Assembly (NCBI RefSeq): GCF_011043525.1
Contig: NZ_JAAKGO010000001.1
Coordinates: 1 to 64,000 of the forward strand
Length of the DNA stretch: 64,000 bases
Source of the DNA: Sphingobacterium sp. SGG-5
GTDB taxonomy: Bacteria; Bacteroidota; Bacteroidia; Sphingobacteriales; Sphingobacteriaceae
Reading direction: 5' to 3'
The notes beneath the pieces are model-generated. The model searched no databases. It was not told where the DNA came from and was given only the letters and a program-made list of their open reading frames with translations. The translations under genes and the position numbers were made by a program. Below are positions 8,629 through 17,931 of this stretch, piece by piece; position 1 is the first letter of the stretch; every line of letters starts with the position of its first letter.

Positions 8629-10173
8629 TTAATTTCGCTTAATCATCACATACCCCTTAAACAAGCGGATGTCCGTTCCTTTATGTCCACGGATAATATA
8701 ATAGTAGGTACCTTCATTCAAGCCTTCACCAGCCCAAGTATCCTTATAATCCATGTTCTTATACACTTCATTTCCCCACCTATTGACGATAAGAAGCTCG
8801 ACCCGATCATATGCCTCTGCGCCAAAAATCACAAACCTATCGTTATCTCCATCATCATTTGGCGTAATGATATTCGGAATTTTCAGTTCGCGCGGCATGA
8901 CCGTTATCCGCACCCGAGCTTTGGAAATCAAGCCATTTTCATCCGTAATTTCATATTCCAGTTCGTCTTCTCCCACAAATCCCGGATTCGGCGTATAGAC
9001 GATGCTTCCATCCACGACCGTGTATGTACCATGTATAGGCGGGAGAGTCACCCGGACGCTATTGACACGGATCGCCGACGATCCGGGAATTTCATTTTGG
9101 AGTACATGGATTGTCACGTCATTTCCAAATTCGATCGTAACCACATCATCCACAGCTGCGGGAGGTATCAGCGAAAACTTTGTAAACCACGTTCCCGACA
9201 GTGTAAACGAAGACTTTGTTTCTATATCCTTTCGTGTATGTATACCGGCTCCGTCCAGTCGTGTCACATCCCCCACCCAGTTGCTACCATCGGCATTCTG
9301 AACAACCTGAGCATCCGCATCCACGTACATAATCCCGTTGCTGGACATATTGTGTATCAGCGTATAGTCCATCTGCATCGCTCTATCTGCATAGATATTC
9401 CACACCCGATCCATACCGATCGTCTCATCCTGAAAAGTCAATCCCGACGCTAAGTAATCTGTTACCGAAACGTATACCTTGCTGTTCATTTGCGAAGGTG
9501 CAAGACGTGCCGGCGTATAGTCACCAACCTCCTTACCTACCGGGAATAGCCAATTGCTTATACCCACGAAATTCTTTATCAAGTGTCCTTGAACGGAGTT
9601 ATCCGTCACCACCATGCGCTTATAGCTGGGATTAAGGATTTCTGCCTGCGTATCCATCTCAAGGTCATGACCATTTAGAAAGATATTGGCACCATCCACA
9701 CGCAAGTCGATCGACTTGGATAGACGTAAGGCCGCCTTCTTTGCGAGTTGTGGATAATGTCGGGCGCTTATTTCTACGTCTGTAAGGTTAGTCAACTGCA
9801 AGCCCTTCGGATTAGTCAGTACAATATTGATATCAATCGCATTGTCACCGTTGTTTCCATCTATCTTCGTCACCTCATCCGTCCAGCTCTCGTAAAAAGG
9901 ATTGTCGCCCGGACTGTGAATATATATTTTACCCGATCCCGAAATTTTGGCTGTAGGCGAAATCCAGATCTGCCGACTATAGATATGCACCTCGCCATCA
10001 ATATGCCAATCTGCCTGTGACCCCAGATAAAGACTCTCCGAGAATACCAGTTTGTAGGTATTCGGCAAAACTACTTCCAAACCGTTGCTGGACTCAAAGC
10101 TCCCTGCCCCTTCCTGTGCTTTCCCAACGAAAGCACAGCATATTAAACCGATGAGTATCCACGTCCTGTTCAT
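8629..10173 (-). CDS. Exported protein with type-B T9SS (gliding-type) C-terminal sorting domain
   Basis: The 514-residue protein starts with a signal peptide (MNRTWILIGLICCAFVGKAQ). The middle is beta-rich and includes a cadherin/Ig-like repeat at about 340-425 (motif VYTPNPGFVGEDELEYEI). The last ~88 residues are a type-B sorting domain of the CHU_C/gliding type. Its motifs are IPNIITPNDDGDNDRF near residue 427, then NRWGNEVYK, and a GTYYYIIRG strand before the lysine/arginine end. This directs export across the outer membrane by T9SS. It follows the giant adhesin gene by 6 bases and precedes the PorP/SprF gene by 8, so it is probably the direct partner of that barrel. The role of the ~300-residue N-terminal part is unknown. 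Confidence 0.9.
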   Translation of the reverse strand: MNRTWILIGLICCAFVGKAQEGAGSFESSNGLEVVLPNTYKLVFSESLYLGSQADWHIDGEVHIYSRQIWISPTAKISGSGKIYIHSPGDNPFYESWTDEVTKIDGNNGDNAIDINIVLTNPKGLQLTNLTDVEISARHYPQLAKKAALRLSKSIDLRVDGANIFLNGHDLEMDTQAEILNPSYKRMVVTDNSVQGHLIKNFVGISNWLFPVGKEVGDYTPARLAPSQMNSKVYVSVTDYLASGLTFQDETIGMDRVWNIYADRAMQMDYTLIHNMSSNGIMYVDADAQVVQNADGSNWVGDVTRLDGAGIHTRKDIETKSSFTLSGTWFTKFSLIPPAAVDDVVTIEFGNDVTIHVLQNEIPGSSAIRVNSVRVTLPPIHGTYTVVDGSIVYTPNPGFVGEDELEYEITDENGLISKARVRITVMPRELKIPNIITPNDDGDNDRFVIFGAEAYDRVELLIVNRWGNEVYKNMDYKDTWAGEGLNEGTYYYIIRGHKGTDIRLFKGYVMIKRN

Positions 10174-10179
10174 CCTTCA

Positions 10180-13100
10180 TCAATTTCTTTTTACCCTATT
10201 GCGCAGCATCGGGTTGGAGATGACTTTTCGGGTTGATACCGGCGCGCAGGACTGCACGGCGACTTCCATTGTAACCATCTCAGAACAAGTCGCTTCAGTC
10301 ACGGTATAACTAATAGTGGTTGTACCTGGTGCTACAGGAGTCACAACGCCATTAAGAATGGTGGCGACAGCTTCATCGCTGCTTGACCAAACACCTCCGG
10401 CCAACCCATTGGAAAGTGTCAGCGTTTGATCCAGACAAACGGGATTAACACCTGCATCAATGGCAATTGACGGAAGATCTATGGAAATAAATCTAATCGT
10501 GATTTTTGTACGGTCGCTGGGATGGATAGGCGGTATTCCATTCCACTCATTGGAAATCCGATACTCTGCCTCTACTACACCTGAAGTAAATGAGGGCAAG
10601 GGAACGAATGTAATTATACCCGTAGAAGTATTCGCCGTAAATGTCCCTTTTCCTGGAATTTCCAAGATAGTGGAATTGTTAGTCTCATTCTCCGAATCAT
10701 TATAATCAAATAACCTGATCGTATTGTACAAAACTGTAAACGATTCTTCCTCTACATCCTCATGCGGTTCGACTAATTCTGCTAATGAAATCAAGACGTT
10801 ACCCGGTTCACATAATATTGTATCAAAAGGCAAGGTGGTGGGAGGATAACCGGCTACGGTAGGTGGTATCGTATCACAATTGAATGAGATCGTATCCATT
10901 GGAGCCATAAACGAGGGGCGAAAAGTATTGACCGGAGGATTGTTTGGAACGTAAACATCAAAAATTTGGTTTCCCGTTTGTGACGTATCATAGAAAAGTA
11001 TCGGATTATTTACATCGCTACCTACCATAGTTCCTGCACTTTGGAAATTAGTCGTACCCGTGAAATAAAAACTGCCATAACCACTTATATCTCCCGAGTT
11101 TCTGAAGTCTGTCCCCCTGATGAAGCCGGACAATGCATTTACAATAATGGAGGCTGTTCCTTCAACCTTAAACTCCCCTGTCACCCATATTAATCCATTG
11201 TTTTCTGATGTTCCGTTCCCCACAAAATAACTACCAGCAACGATGCTACAATTATTAACCACCTTCGAACCCGCAATATTATGTGATACTACATCGGACA
11301 CGATAACGACACCATTATTCACCATCTGGCTTATAGAAGAATTTAGGGATAGACTACCTGCAGTGACTCTCAGCCTACTATTATTCTGCAACATAGGCCC
11401 TTGAAATTCCACCGAACCTATATTTATAAATTCCAATAAGTTATCATTAGTTAAATATGTCGCAGAACCTAAAATGACATTGTCATAAATTTTCATTGTC
11501 CCGTAGTTATTCACTACTGTAGAAATTCCTTGTCCTGCGTTGGCATCTCGTATCTCCATGAAACCCGAGTTATCGAGTGGCCCTCTAATTTCAGTATTTC
11601 CATTAGTCATATTTAACGATGCGGTAGCAGAAGCTTTGTTTTCAAACGATCCTCCATTTAATAGATAGAAATTGTTGTTAACTACAAAACTACCGGAATT
11701 GATAAAATTGGTATTGTTAGTTTGAACATTGTTCAGAGTCATGGTTGCGTAATTGTTGATATTCGCTCCCGACGAGAACATTGCATTCCCACTTGTCATC
11801 TGTACCGTACCATAATTATTTAATGTACCGTTATAATTTTGGAGATTGGTCGAATTAAAAACACCATGATTTTCAAAAGTGATATTATGCGGCCCGTTAG
11901 CATTTAAGTTGAACGTCATGGTACCGTGATTGATCACTGTACCGTTCAGGTTTCCGGTAATTGACCCGGTAGTAAAACTTGCTCCTGATGCTATACAGAT
12001 TGTCCCCCCATTCATTGTAACCTGTCCAGTCCAGGATCCGGATGACAAACAATACGTTTCTCCGGTATTAACTATAATCGAGCCTCCACTGACGGTATGC
12101 GTACAGGTCGAACAACCCAATTGCAGGTTTGCATTAGCTGTATTATTGCCCGACACAGGATCAATACCGTCATGTGTTACAGTGGCAATATTATTGTAAA
12201 CCCCGGTTGCTTTCCGCTGTGCGGTGATGGTCAGCGTCGCCGAGGCAGTGACCGCAAGATTGCCAATCACCCACTTACCGGTACTTGCATTATAGGCAGC
12301 CGTTCCGGAAGAATGTGTACTGCTGATATAGATAAAACCTGAAGGTAGTTTATCGGTGACAGTAACGCCAGTAGTTGCATTGTCACCTAAATTCTGTACT
12401 GTGATCGTATACGTTACATTCCCACCTATAGGCGGATTAGCATCGTCTATTATTTTACTAATACTCAAATTAGCAGATGGAATATAAGGTGTCACATTAA
12501 CTGTTACCGAATTATTTCCCGATACCGGATCAGATTCTTGCCCTGCTATCGTAGCCGTATTATTATACGTTCCCGTAGCTAACACCTTTGCCGTAATATC
12601 CAGGTTCACTGCTCCCGCATTATTCAGGTTTCCGATTGTCCATTTACCAGATGTGGAATTATACGATCCTTGTGATGCACTACTGCTGACATAAGAATAA
12701 CCGTTGGGCAAAACATCTGTCACGATTATTCCTGTAGCATCTGCCGGACCAAGATTTTCTGCAGTAATCGTAAATACAACATTGCTACCTGCATTTGGAG
12801 TAGCATTGTCTACTATTTTAGAAATCTGTAGATCAGGGAAAACGGGAGTTATCGATGCCGAATCAGTATTATTTGTCGTATTTGGATCACCCTGATTGCT
12901 GTATATACTCGCCTTATTCATACGATTTCCGGCAGCCAATACCTTGGCGGTAATCGTTAAAGTAGAAGTAGCATTGTTTGCCAGATTGCCGATAGACCAT
13001 TGACCATTTGCAGGATTATAAGACCCCGAAGAGCTACTGACATATTGATAACCATTTGGCAGGATATCTGTCACCACTACACCGGTAGCATTATCCGGCC

Positions 13101-14847
13101 CATTATTTTTTGCCTCTAAAGTGAATATCACGCTACTGTTGACATTCGGTGTCGGCTTATCTACCGTTTTGGTCATCTGCAAATTTGCCATAGCTATCTG
13201 GCTGACAGCCCCTGTAATAGTAGGACCTGTTGAACCTCCCCAACTATGCCTGATCCGAAGGGAATTATATGTATTATATACGTATAATCTTATATATAGA
13301 GTTTCTCCAGGCAGAATAGGACTTACACTGGTCAAACTCCCTGATTTAGTAGCCCAACTGCCACTTATCGTTCCATTAAAAGAAGAATAGCTCTGTGAAA
13401 AATCTTTGGAATAACGTACTTCAAAATTAGCACTACCGCCATCCATTTGTACCTCGAAATTAAACTGTTCCAGGTCTATTTTATAATTTCCGACGGGTGA
13501 GAGTGTAAACTGCACATACCTTGACTCATTTAGGTATCCTCCATTTTGGGAAGGATTAGGCCAATTTCCTGTTAGAAAATGTTGATTATGTTGTCCACCA
13601 TTGGTTAAAGTACCTCCTCCATGATTGGTGATGTTAGATGCGGCGATATTAGATTCTAAAATGGCGGGATCGAAACCGGAGTTTGCACCATCCCATCGAA
13701 CCAAACCTACGTGATTTATATCAATATTTACCGTGACAGTATTGGACGTCATATTGTGCACATTCGTCACATTATACTGGAAGCTGTCAGTACCTGAATA
13801 ATTGTTGTTCGGAGTATAAGAGACTGTATTGTCAGGATTGACGACAGCTATACCGTTTGCAGGATTGGCAACTATCGTCACATTGTCAAAAGCCCCGCTT
13901 CCCGGCGTGTCATTAGCTAAAACGTTGATGTTCTTCGTTTCATTTACCATCATTGAGACCGCATCAGCCACAGCCGTAGGCTGGGTTGGAGGGCTTATGG
14001 CAATGTTTACGGTTGCTTCATTGGACGTACCATTTTCATCCGTGATGGTGTATTTAAAACTATCTGTTCCTGTATAATTTGTGTTTGGCGTGTAAGTCAC
14101 ATTTGTCAATCCGTTTACAGTAATATTCTGTCCGTTTGCCGGTTGTTGGGTGATCGTAATAGCACTTAGGGTGCTGTATGTGTCATTATCCAAGATATCG
14201 ATATCAACCGGAAAATTTTGTGCTGTTATCGCGTTGTCATTGAACGCATTTGTTAACAAAGCAAGGGAAACTGTTCCTGTAATGGTGGGTGGATAATTAA
14301 CACCGCCTGAGCGCAGAATATGAAAATTTTGATTGGTATTATAAGCATAAATTCTGACCCTTACGGTTTCTCCGGGCATAACGGGATTTACAGAAGAAAA
14401 ACTATTAGAAGCACCTGTCCAACCGGTAGGAACACTGGTGTTTCCAATCATAGTATAATATGTTGCAAAATTATCTTTGGAATAACGAACTTGAAAATTT
14501 TGACCGTTCGATTGTGCTCTGTAGTAAAAATTGAACTTATCCAAATCTATTTTATAACCCGCATCAGGAGAAATGGTAAATTCAACATATTTCGATGTAT
14601 TAATACCTCCTCCATTTTGTTGAGGAGTTGGCCAGCCTACTGTTTGGAAAAAATTTTCACCCCAAGCTTCGTGACTTAAAGTAATACCAGTTCCTGTAAT
14701 ATTAGAAGCTGTAATATTCCCTGCCACCACGGTCGGAGTATAGTTGGTATTGTTCCACCTCACCAAACCCGTCTGCCCTTTTACAATTGACCCAAAGGAG
14801 AGTACAAAAAGCAGTAGAAATAATTTATAAAACAGGTCCTTCTTCAT
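10180..14847 (-). CDS. Giant modular adhesin-like surface protein with Ig-like and DUF11 repeats
   Basis: The true start is probably the ATG at 14845-14847 (MKKDLFYKLFLLLFVLSFGS, a good signal peptide), giving 1555 residues. An upstream TTG in frame is less likely. A ~150-residue module opening GLVRW occurs twice (from about 29 and about 385). Between the copies are two cadherin-like repeats (NYTGTDSFKYTITDENG type). Three DUF11 repeats follow (TKTVDKPTPNVNSSVIFTLE type, about 560-920). Next is a long Asn/Gly-rich, beta-helix-like stretch (about 930-1300), then a Big_2-like Ig domain (PGTTTISYTVTEATCSE). The end (RNRVKRN) has no type-B or type-A sorting signature I can recognise. It is part of the T9SS surface operon and is probably a cell-surface adhesin or matrix protein. 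Confidence 0.85.
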   Translation of the reverse strand: MKKDLFYKLFLLLFVLSFGSIVKGQTGLVRWNNTNYTPTVVAGNITASNITGTGITLSHEAWGENFFQTVGWPTPQQNGGGINTSKYVEFTISPDAGYKIDLDKFNFYYRAQSNGQNFQVRYSKDNFATYYTMIGNTSVPTGWTGASNSFSSVNPVMPGETVRVRIYAYNTNQNFHILRSGGVNYPPTITGTVSLALLTNAFNDNAITAQNFPVDIDILDNDTYSTLSAITITQQPANGQNITVNGLTNVTYTPNTNYTGTDSFKYTITDENGTSNEATVNIAISPPTQPTAVADAVSMMVNETKNINVLANDTPGSGAFDNVTIVANPANGIAVVNPDNTVSYTPNNNYSGTDSFQYNVTNVHNMTSNTVTVNIDINHVGLVRWDGANSGFDPAILESNIAASNITNHGGGTLTNGGQHNQHFLTGNWPNPSQNGGYLNESRYVQFTLSPVGNYKIDLEQFNFEVQMDGGSANFEVRYSKDFSQSYSSFNGTISGSWATKSGSLTSVSPILPGETLYIRLYVYNTYNSLRIRHSWGGSTGPTITGAVSQIAMANLQMTKTVDKPTPNVNSSVIFTLEAKNNGPDNATGVVVTDILPNGYQYVSSSSGSYNPANGQWSIGNLANNATSTLTITAKVLAAGNRMNKASIYSNQGDPNTTNNTDSASITPVFPDLQISKIVDNATPNAGSNVVFTITAENLGPADATGIIVTDVLPNGYSYVSSSASQGSYNSTSGKWTIGNLNNAGAVNLDITAKVLATGTYNNTATIAGQESDPVSGNNSVTVNVTPYIPSANLSISKIIDDANPPIGGNVTYTITVQNLGDNATTGVTVTDKLPSGFIYISSTHSSGTAAYNASTGKWVIGNLAVTASATLTITAQRKATGVYNNIATVTHDGIDPVSGNNTANANLQLGCSTCTHTVSGGSIIVNTGETYCLSSGSWTGQVTMNGGTICIASGASFTTGSITGNLNGTVINHGTMTFNLNANGPHNITFENHGVFNSTNLQNYNGTLNNYGTVQMTSGNAMFSSGANINNYATMTLNNVQTNNTNFINSGSFVVNNNFYLLNGGSFENKASATASLNMTNGNTEIRGPLDNSGFMEIRDANAGQGISTVVNNYGTMKIYDNVILGSATYLTNDNLLEFINIGSVEFQGPMLQNNSRLRVTAGSLSLNSSISQMVNNGVVIVSDVVSHNIAGSKVVNNCSIVAGSYFVGNGTSENNGLIWVTGEFKVEGTASIIVNALSGFIRGTDFRNSGDISGYGSFYFTGTTNFQSAGTMVGSDVNNPILFYDTSQTGNQIFDVYVPNNPPVNTFRPSFMAPMDTISFNCDTIPPTVAGYPPTTLPFDTILCEPGNVLISLAELVEPHEDVEEESFTVLYNTIRLFDYNDSENETNNSTILEIPGKGTFTANTSTGIITFVPLPSFTSGVVEAEYRISNEWNGIPPIHPSDRTKITIRFISIDLPSIAIDAGVNPVCLDQTLTLSNGLAGGVWSSSDEAVATILNGVVTPVAPGTTTISYTVTEATCSEMVTMEVAVQSCAPVSTRKVISNPMLRNRVKRN

Positions 14848-14858
14848 ACCACACAAAA

Positions 14859-15608
14859 TTATGGCGAAGACGGTGTGTCTCTGACCTTAAAAACAATATT
14901 CATAAAGGAACCTTCGTCGGCGGTAGTTGCCGACACGTGGTAGGTCAATATCCCTGCATTGGTGACTTGTACGTTATCAAACAAGGTATTGTCATACCAA
15001 GTGATATAATAATCAAGCTCATTGGCGGGAATAACAGGTAACGTGTCTGTACCTGCACCAGGACTTTTAATAGAAGACCCCGATATACCATTAAATTGGG
15101 CACTGTAGATAGCATGTAGGTCTATTGTCCCTATTTTCGTGCCATTGTCAAATGACATAGCACTATTGAATTCAGAAGGAATGTGGGCTACTTCCGTCGG
15201 GATAATAATCGAAGGCATATAGAAAAACCTCGGCAAGGCGGCTTTGAATGCATCGTTATCTGTCAAGAGTCTGTTCCACCGACCGGAGGTCAGGATAGTT
15301 CCACTCGTCCAGTAATAATAACCGGGTGTGACGTCTTCATTTGTACCCATGGTCGTCGTGGCCGTATTATAGACCAACAAGGAGTTAACTTTCGCTTCAT
15401 TCGTAGGCAATTCACCTTGTATCGGACTAAAACTATTTAATCCCGTCAAGGCTACCCGCGGGATTAATAGTCCTTTAGAAGGAGAAAGCATTTCGACAAC
15501 AGCAGCTTTACTGGGGTCACTGGTGCCATGACCAATCTGTCCGTGAACGGACGAATTCGTGATGATTAGAAATATACCCGTGACAAAACCCCAAAAACAC
15601 CTCTTCAT
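14859..15608 (-). CDS. Exported protein of the 'KGLLIPRV' surface family
   Basis: The 249-residue protein has a signal peptide (about 1-24). It then carries the stretch SKAAVVEMLSPSKGLLIPRV and a WTSGTILTSGRWNRL element, both shared with its two upstream neighbours. In Bacteroidota such N-termini are typical of secreted, often repeat-bearing surface proteins whose function is not known. The C-terminal half lacks the GALPFQGW-type end of the neighbours and is instead a small beta-rich domain. It lies 11 bases before the giant adhesin gene, so co-transcription is nearly certain. Confidence 0.7.
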   Translation of the reverse strand: MKRCFWGFVTGIFLIITNSSVHGQIGHGTSDPSKAAVVEMLSPSKGLLIPRVALTGLNSFSPIQGELPTNEAKVNSLLVYNTATTTMGTNEDVTPGYYYWTSGTILTSGRWNRLLTDNDAFKAALPRFFYMPSIIIPTEVAHIPSEFNSAMSFDNGTKIGTIDLHAIYSAQFNGISGSSIKSPGAGTDTLPVIPANELDYYITWYDNTLFDNVQVTNAGILTYHVSATTADEGSFMNIVFKVRDTPSSP

Positions 15609-15640
15609 GTCTAAATGCTACCTCCAGAAAATTACACGGA

Positions 15641-16888
15641 CTAGTTACGTCCTACGATCAACCAGCTTGTACCGTTAGATTTTAGAACCCAACCTTGGAA
15701 AGGTAATGCGCCGTATGTAAGCGTACCTGTATTATCAATAATATTTAAATAACCGCTATGGTTATCATCCTCGTTCATAATCTTGACATTGATTACCTGA
15801 CCAGTATTAGCGGCTACAGCATCAGGTAAAGTAAGCGTCCAATCTGTGCCTCCTAACGTAGTCGTCAAATTAACCTCCTGCACATAAGAATTATAACCTG
15901 CAACATCAGTGGCTAAAGCTGTATTTGCTGCAATCGTTCCGGATATAGATCTTACTACCGTTTGCAATACGCCACCGGCATCAGCAGCAACTACAATTTT
16001 GTTGGCCTCGTTGGTGGCTTCCAATCCTGTAATAGCCAATGTGTTTGTTCCATCAGTTCCAATAGCTGTAACTTCATTCAAAGTACCACCCAATATAACT
16101 TTCCCCTCATTGGCAGTCGCATCAGCACCAATTTTCAAACCGTTATCAGCTTGAACCAGTGACGACAAATCAGCAGCCTGCAAAACACCACCGGCACCTA
16201 AAACCATCACTTTTTCATAGGTGGTGACATCTTCCAAACCTGTGATAGCAAGGGTATTAGTTGCACCAGTCGTAGCGATTGTCGTAGTTGCTTCTGTCAA
16301 TGTGCCACCTAACGTGATCTTACCTGTGACATCATCATAGCTCACACCATTTTCTGCACTGATAAAATCATTAATCAATTCGGAATAATCTACCCATTCC
16401 GATGTAGTTCCATCAGTATTATCCGTACCATTTACATACTTGGTCACCAATACTTTCTTATCTGATGTTGCATGTCCTGCAACACCTACTACATACGTTG
16501 TCTTACCGTCCACTGTTGTAGAATCTATTTTGACATTTTTCCCTTCATCTACTACAGTCTGTTTTTCGTTATTTCCAGAAACAAAACGCACCCATTTTGT
16601 ACCGTCCCAGTAGTAGAAACCAGGTTCCGTCGTAGCTCCGCCAGTCGGCTCATTATACACCAACAATGAGGTCGCGGGTGATGTCACAGGAGCTGCCTGA
16701 CTCAAATCAGGAATACTAATTCGTGGTATCAAAAGACCACGTTTTGTAGAAAATATCTCCACCGCTGCGGACTTATCGGGCGTATTCGTCCCGAAACCTT
16801 GTTGGGCATAAACGGCTTGTCCTGCCCACGCTGTAACTAAGAATACAGCGACTAATATTACATTTTTCATTTTTTGATTTGTTTGCAT
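15641..16888 (-). CDS. Exported repeat protein of the 'KGLLIPRI' surface family
   Basis: The 415-residue protein has a signal peptide. A second ATG at residue 7 (16868-16870) gives a tidier one and may be the real start. After KSAAVEIFSTKRGLLIPRI and the FYYWDGTKWVRF element come two copies of a ~70-residue Thr/Gly/Ala-rich repeat (about 179-237 and 248-309). These share LGGTL, NTLAITGLE and GGVLQ in the same order. The C-terminus (GALPFQGWVLKSNGTSWLIV) resembles that of the next gene upstream. The repeats recall the beta-fibre stalks of phage tail fibres and adhesins. No sorting domain is recognised. A surface fibre subunit is an inference. Confidence 0.7.
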   Translation of the reverse strand: MQTNQKMKNVILVAVFLVTAWAGQAVYAQQGFGTNTPDKSAAVEIFSTKRGLLIPRISIPDLSQAAPVTSPATSLLVYNEPTGGATTEPGFYYWDGTKWVRFVSGNNEKQTVVDEGKNVKIDSTTVDGKTTYVVGVAGHATSDKKVLVTKYVNGTDNTDGTTSEWVDYSELINDFISAENGVSYDDVTGKITLGGTLTEATTTIATTGATNTLAITGLEDVTTYEKVMVLGAGGVLQAADLSSLVQADNGLKIGADATANEGKVILGGTLNEVTAIGTDGTNTLAITGLEATNEANKIVVAADAGGVLQTVVRSISGTIAANTALATDVAGYNSYVQEVNLTTTLGGTDWTLTLPDAVAANTGQVINVKIMNEDDNHSGYLNIIDNTGTLTYGALPFQGWVLKSNGTSWLIVGRN

Positions 16889-16929
16889 TTTAATTGATTC
16901 AGTTAATTATTTGATTTTCTTATATGTAT

Positions 16930-17631
16930 TTAAAACTTATTGATAATTCGCCACCTCGCACCATCTGACACCAGATCCCATCCCGAATACGGTAGAGCTG
17001 TATAGAGATTACCCGCAGGTACACCAATGATATTTCCGATCACGTTCACATACCCATCTTCATTGGTATCTTCTTTCTTGATGGTATACTTTTTCCCTTT
17101 ATTACCTGTTGCCGGTGGCAGTGTAATAGTCACATGACCACTGCTTGCATCACCCAATATCACCGCATCATTCATCTTTGCAGTATAATCCACACCTGTC
17201 TCCACGATATTGGTTTTCTCTACATCTAGCTTACTCCATAGTTCATCTATAGCTTCCTGTACACTGTTTGATTGAAGTCCAGATGCCTCATTGTCGTAAT
17301 CCACCTGACTGGCATTGGCGTCCGCACTTCCGGAAGCCAATACCCATTTGCTACCGTCATTATAATATATACCGACAACAACATCATTCTTGGGGGTTGT
17401 GTTAAACACCATCATACCTGCAACATGCGTGGAAAGTGGCGCTGGAAGATCTGTACGCTCTAATGCTACCCGTGCGTGAAGTAGCCCCTTGGATTTGCTC
17501 GCCAACTCCAAAATAGCATTCGTATTGGCGACGAATTCTCCTCCTTCACTTCCATCGGACAGCTTCTGCTGCGCATGAGCCATATTTATATATATGGAAA
17601 ATAAAACGATAAGCAACCCAATAAGTCTCAT
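16930..17631 (-). CDS. Exported protein of the 'KGLLHARV' surface family, first gene of operon
   Basis: The 233-residue protein has a signal peptide (about 1-20, ending MAHAQQ). It carries NAILELASKSKGLLHARV, then YYNDGSKWVLASG, a short coiled segment (about 108-135) and a C-terminal beta domain ending YTALPYSGWDLVSDGARWRI. Both ends match its downstream neighbour at 15641, so the genes are paralogues that differ mainly in the repeat insert. It heads the six-gene minus-strand operon. A putative promoter lies about 215 bases upstream, which implies a leader of about 200 bases. Confidence 0.7.
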   Translation of the reverse strand: MRLIGLLIVLFSIYINMAHAQQKLSDGSEGGEFVANTNAILELASKSKGLLHARVALERTDLPAPLSTHVAGMMVFNTTPKNDVVVGIYYNDGSKWVLASGSADANASQVDYDNEASGLQSNSVQEAIDELWSKLDVEKTNIVETGVDYTAKMNDAVILGDASSGHVTITLPPATGNKGKKYTIKKEDTNEDGYVNVIGNIIGVPAGNLYTALPYSGWDLVSDGARWRIINKF

Positions 17632-17845
17632 AAAACTATCGTTTATATCCTATTTTTAATGTTAAAAAATTAAAACGTAATATCATTTCATATTATATCA
17701 CACAATAAGGCTAAAAACACGGTATCTGGTAGTAACGGAAGGATATCTTAAGGGGCATAACACCACTAATCTTAAAGGCACTCTACACCTCGGGTTAATA
17801 TTGAATCATATCGCGCTAAAACATTGCCTCATTATTTAAACCCTA

Positions 17846-17876
17846 CAAAGTTAGAGCTTCGCTTCACGCAATACAA
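17846..17876 (-). promoter_or_regulatory. Putative Bacteroidota promoter of the surface operon
   Basis: Read on the minus strand, TTG (17876-17874), a 20-base spacer and TAACTTTG (17853-17846) match the TTG-N19/20-TAnnTTTG consensus. It predicts a start site near 17839 and a ~208-base leader before the ATG at 17631. The remaining leader (17632-17838) is AT-rich and I see no strong hairpin or known riboswitch in it. Confidence 0.5.
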
Positions 17877-17931
17877 TAAAGAAAGAATACTATATTATTT
17901 TTTGTAGCGAAAACACTACATGGGAAATGTA

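Noticed and set aside
8683-9453. 256-residue plus-strand frame inside the type-B cargo gene
   Set aside because: It is antisense to a well-supported gene and has no recognisable domain or codon pattern of its own. Similar long shadows occur inside gltB (for example 4418-4825 and 5029-5463).
10160-10190. Frameshift joining the giant adhesin and the type-B cargo gene
   Set aside because: The second gene has its own ATG and full signal peptide, so they are separate genes despite the 6-base gap.
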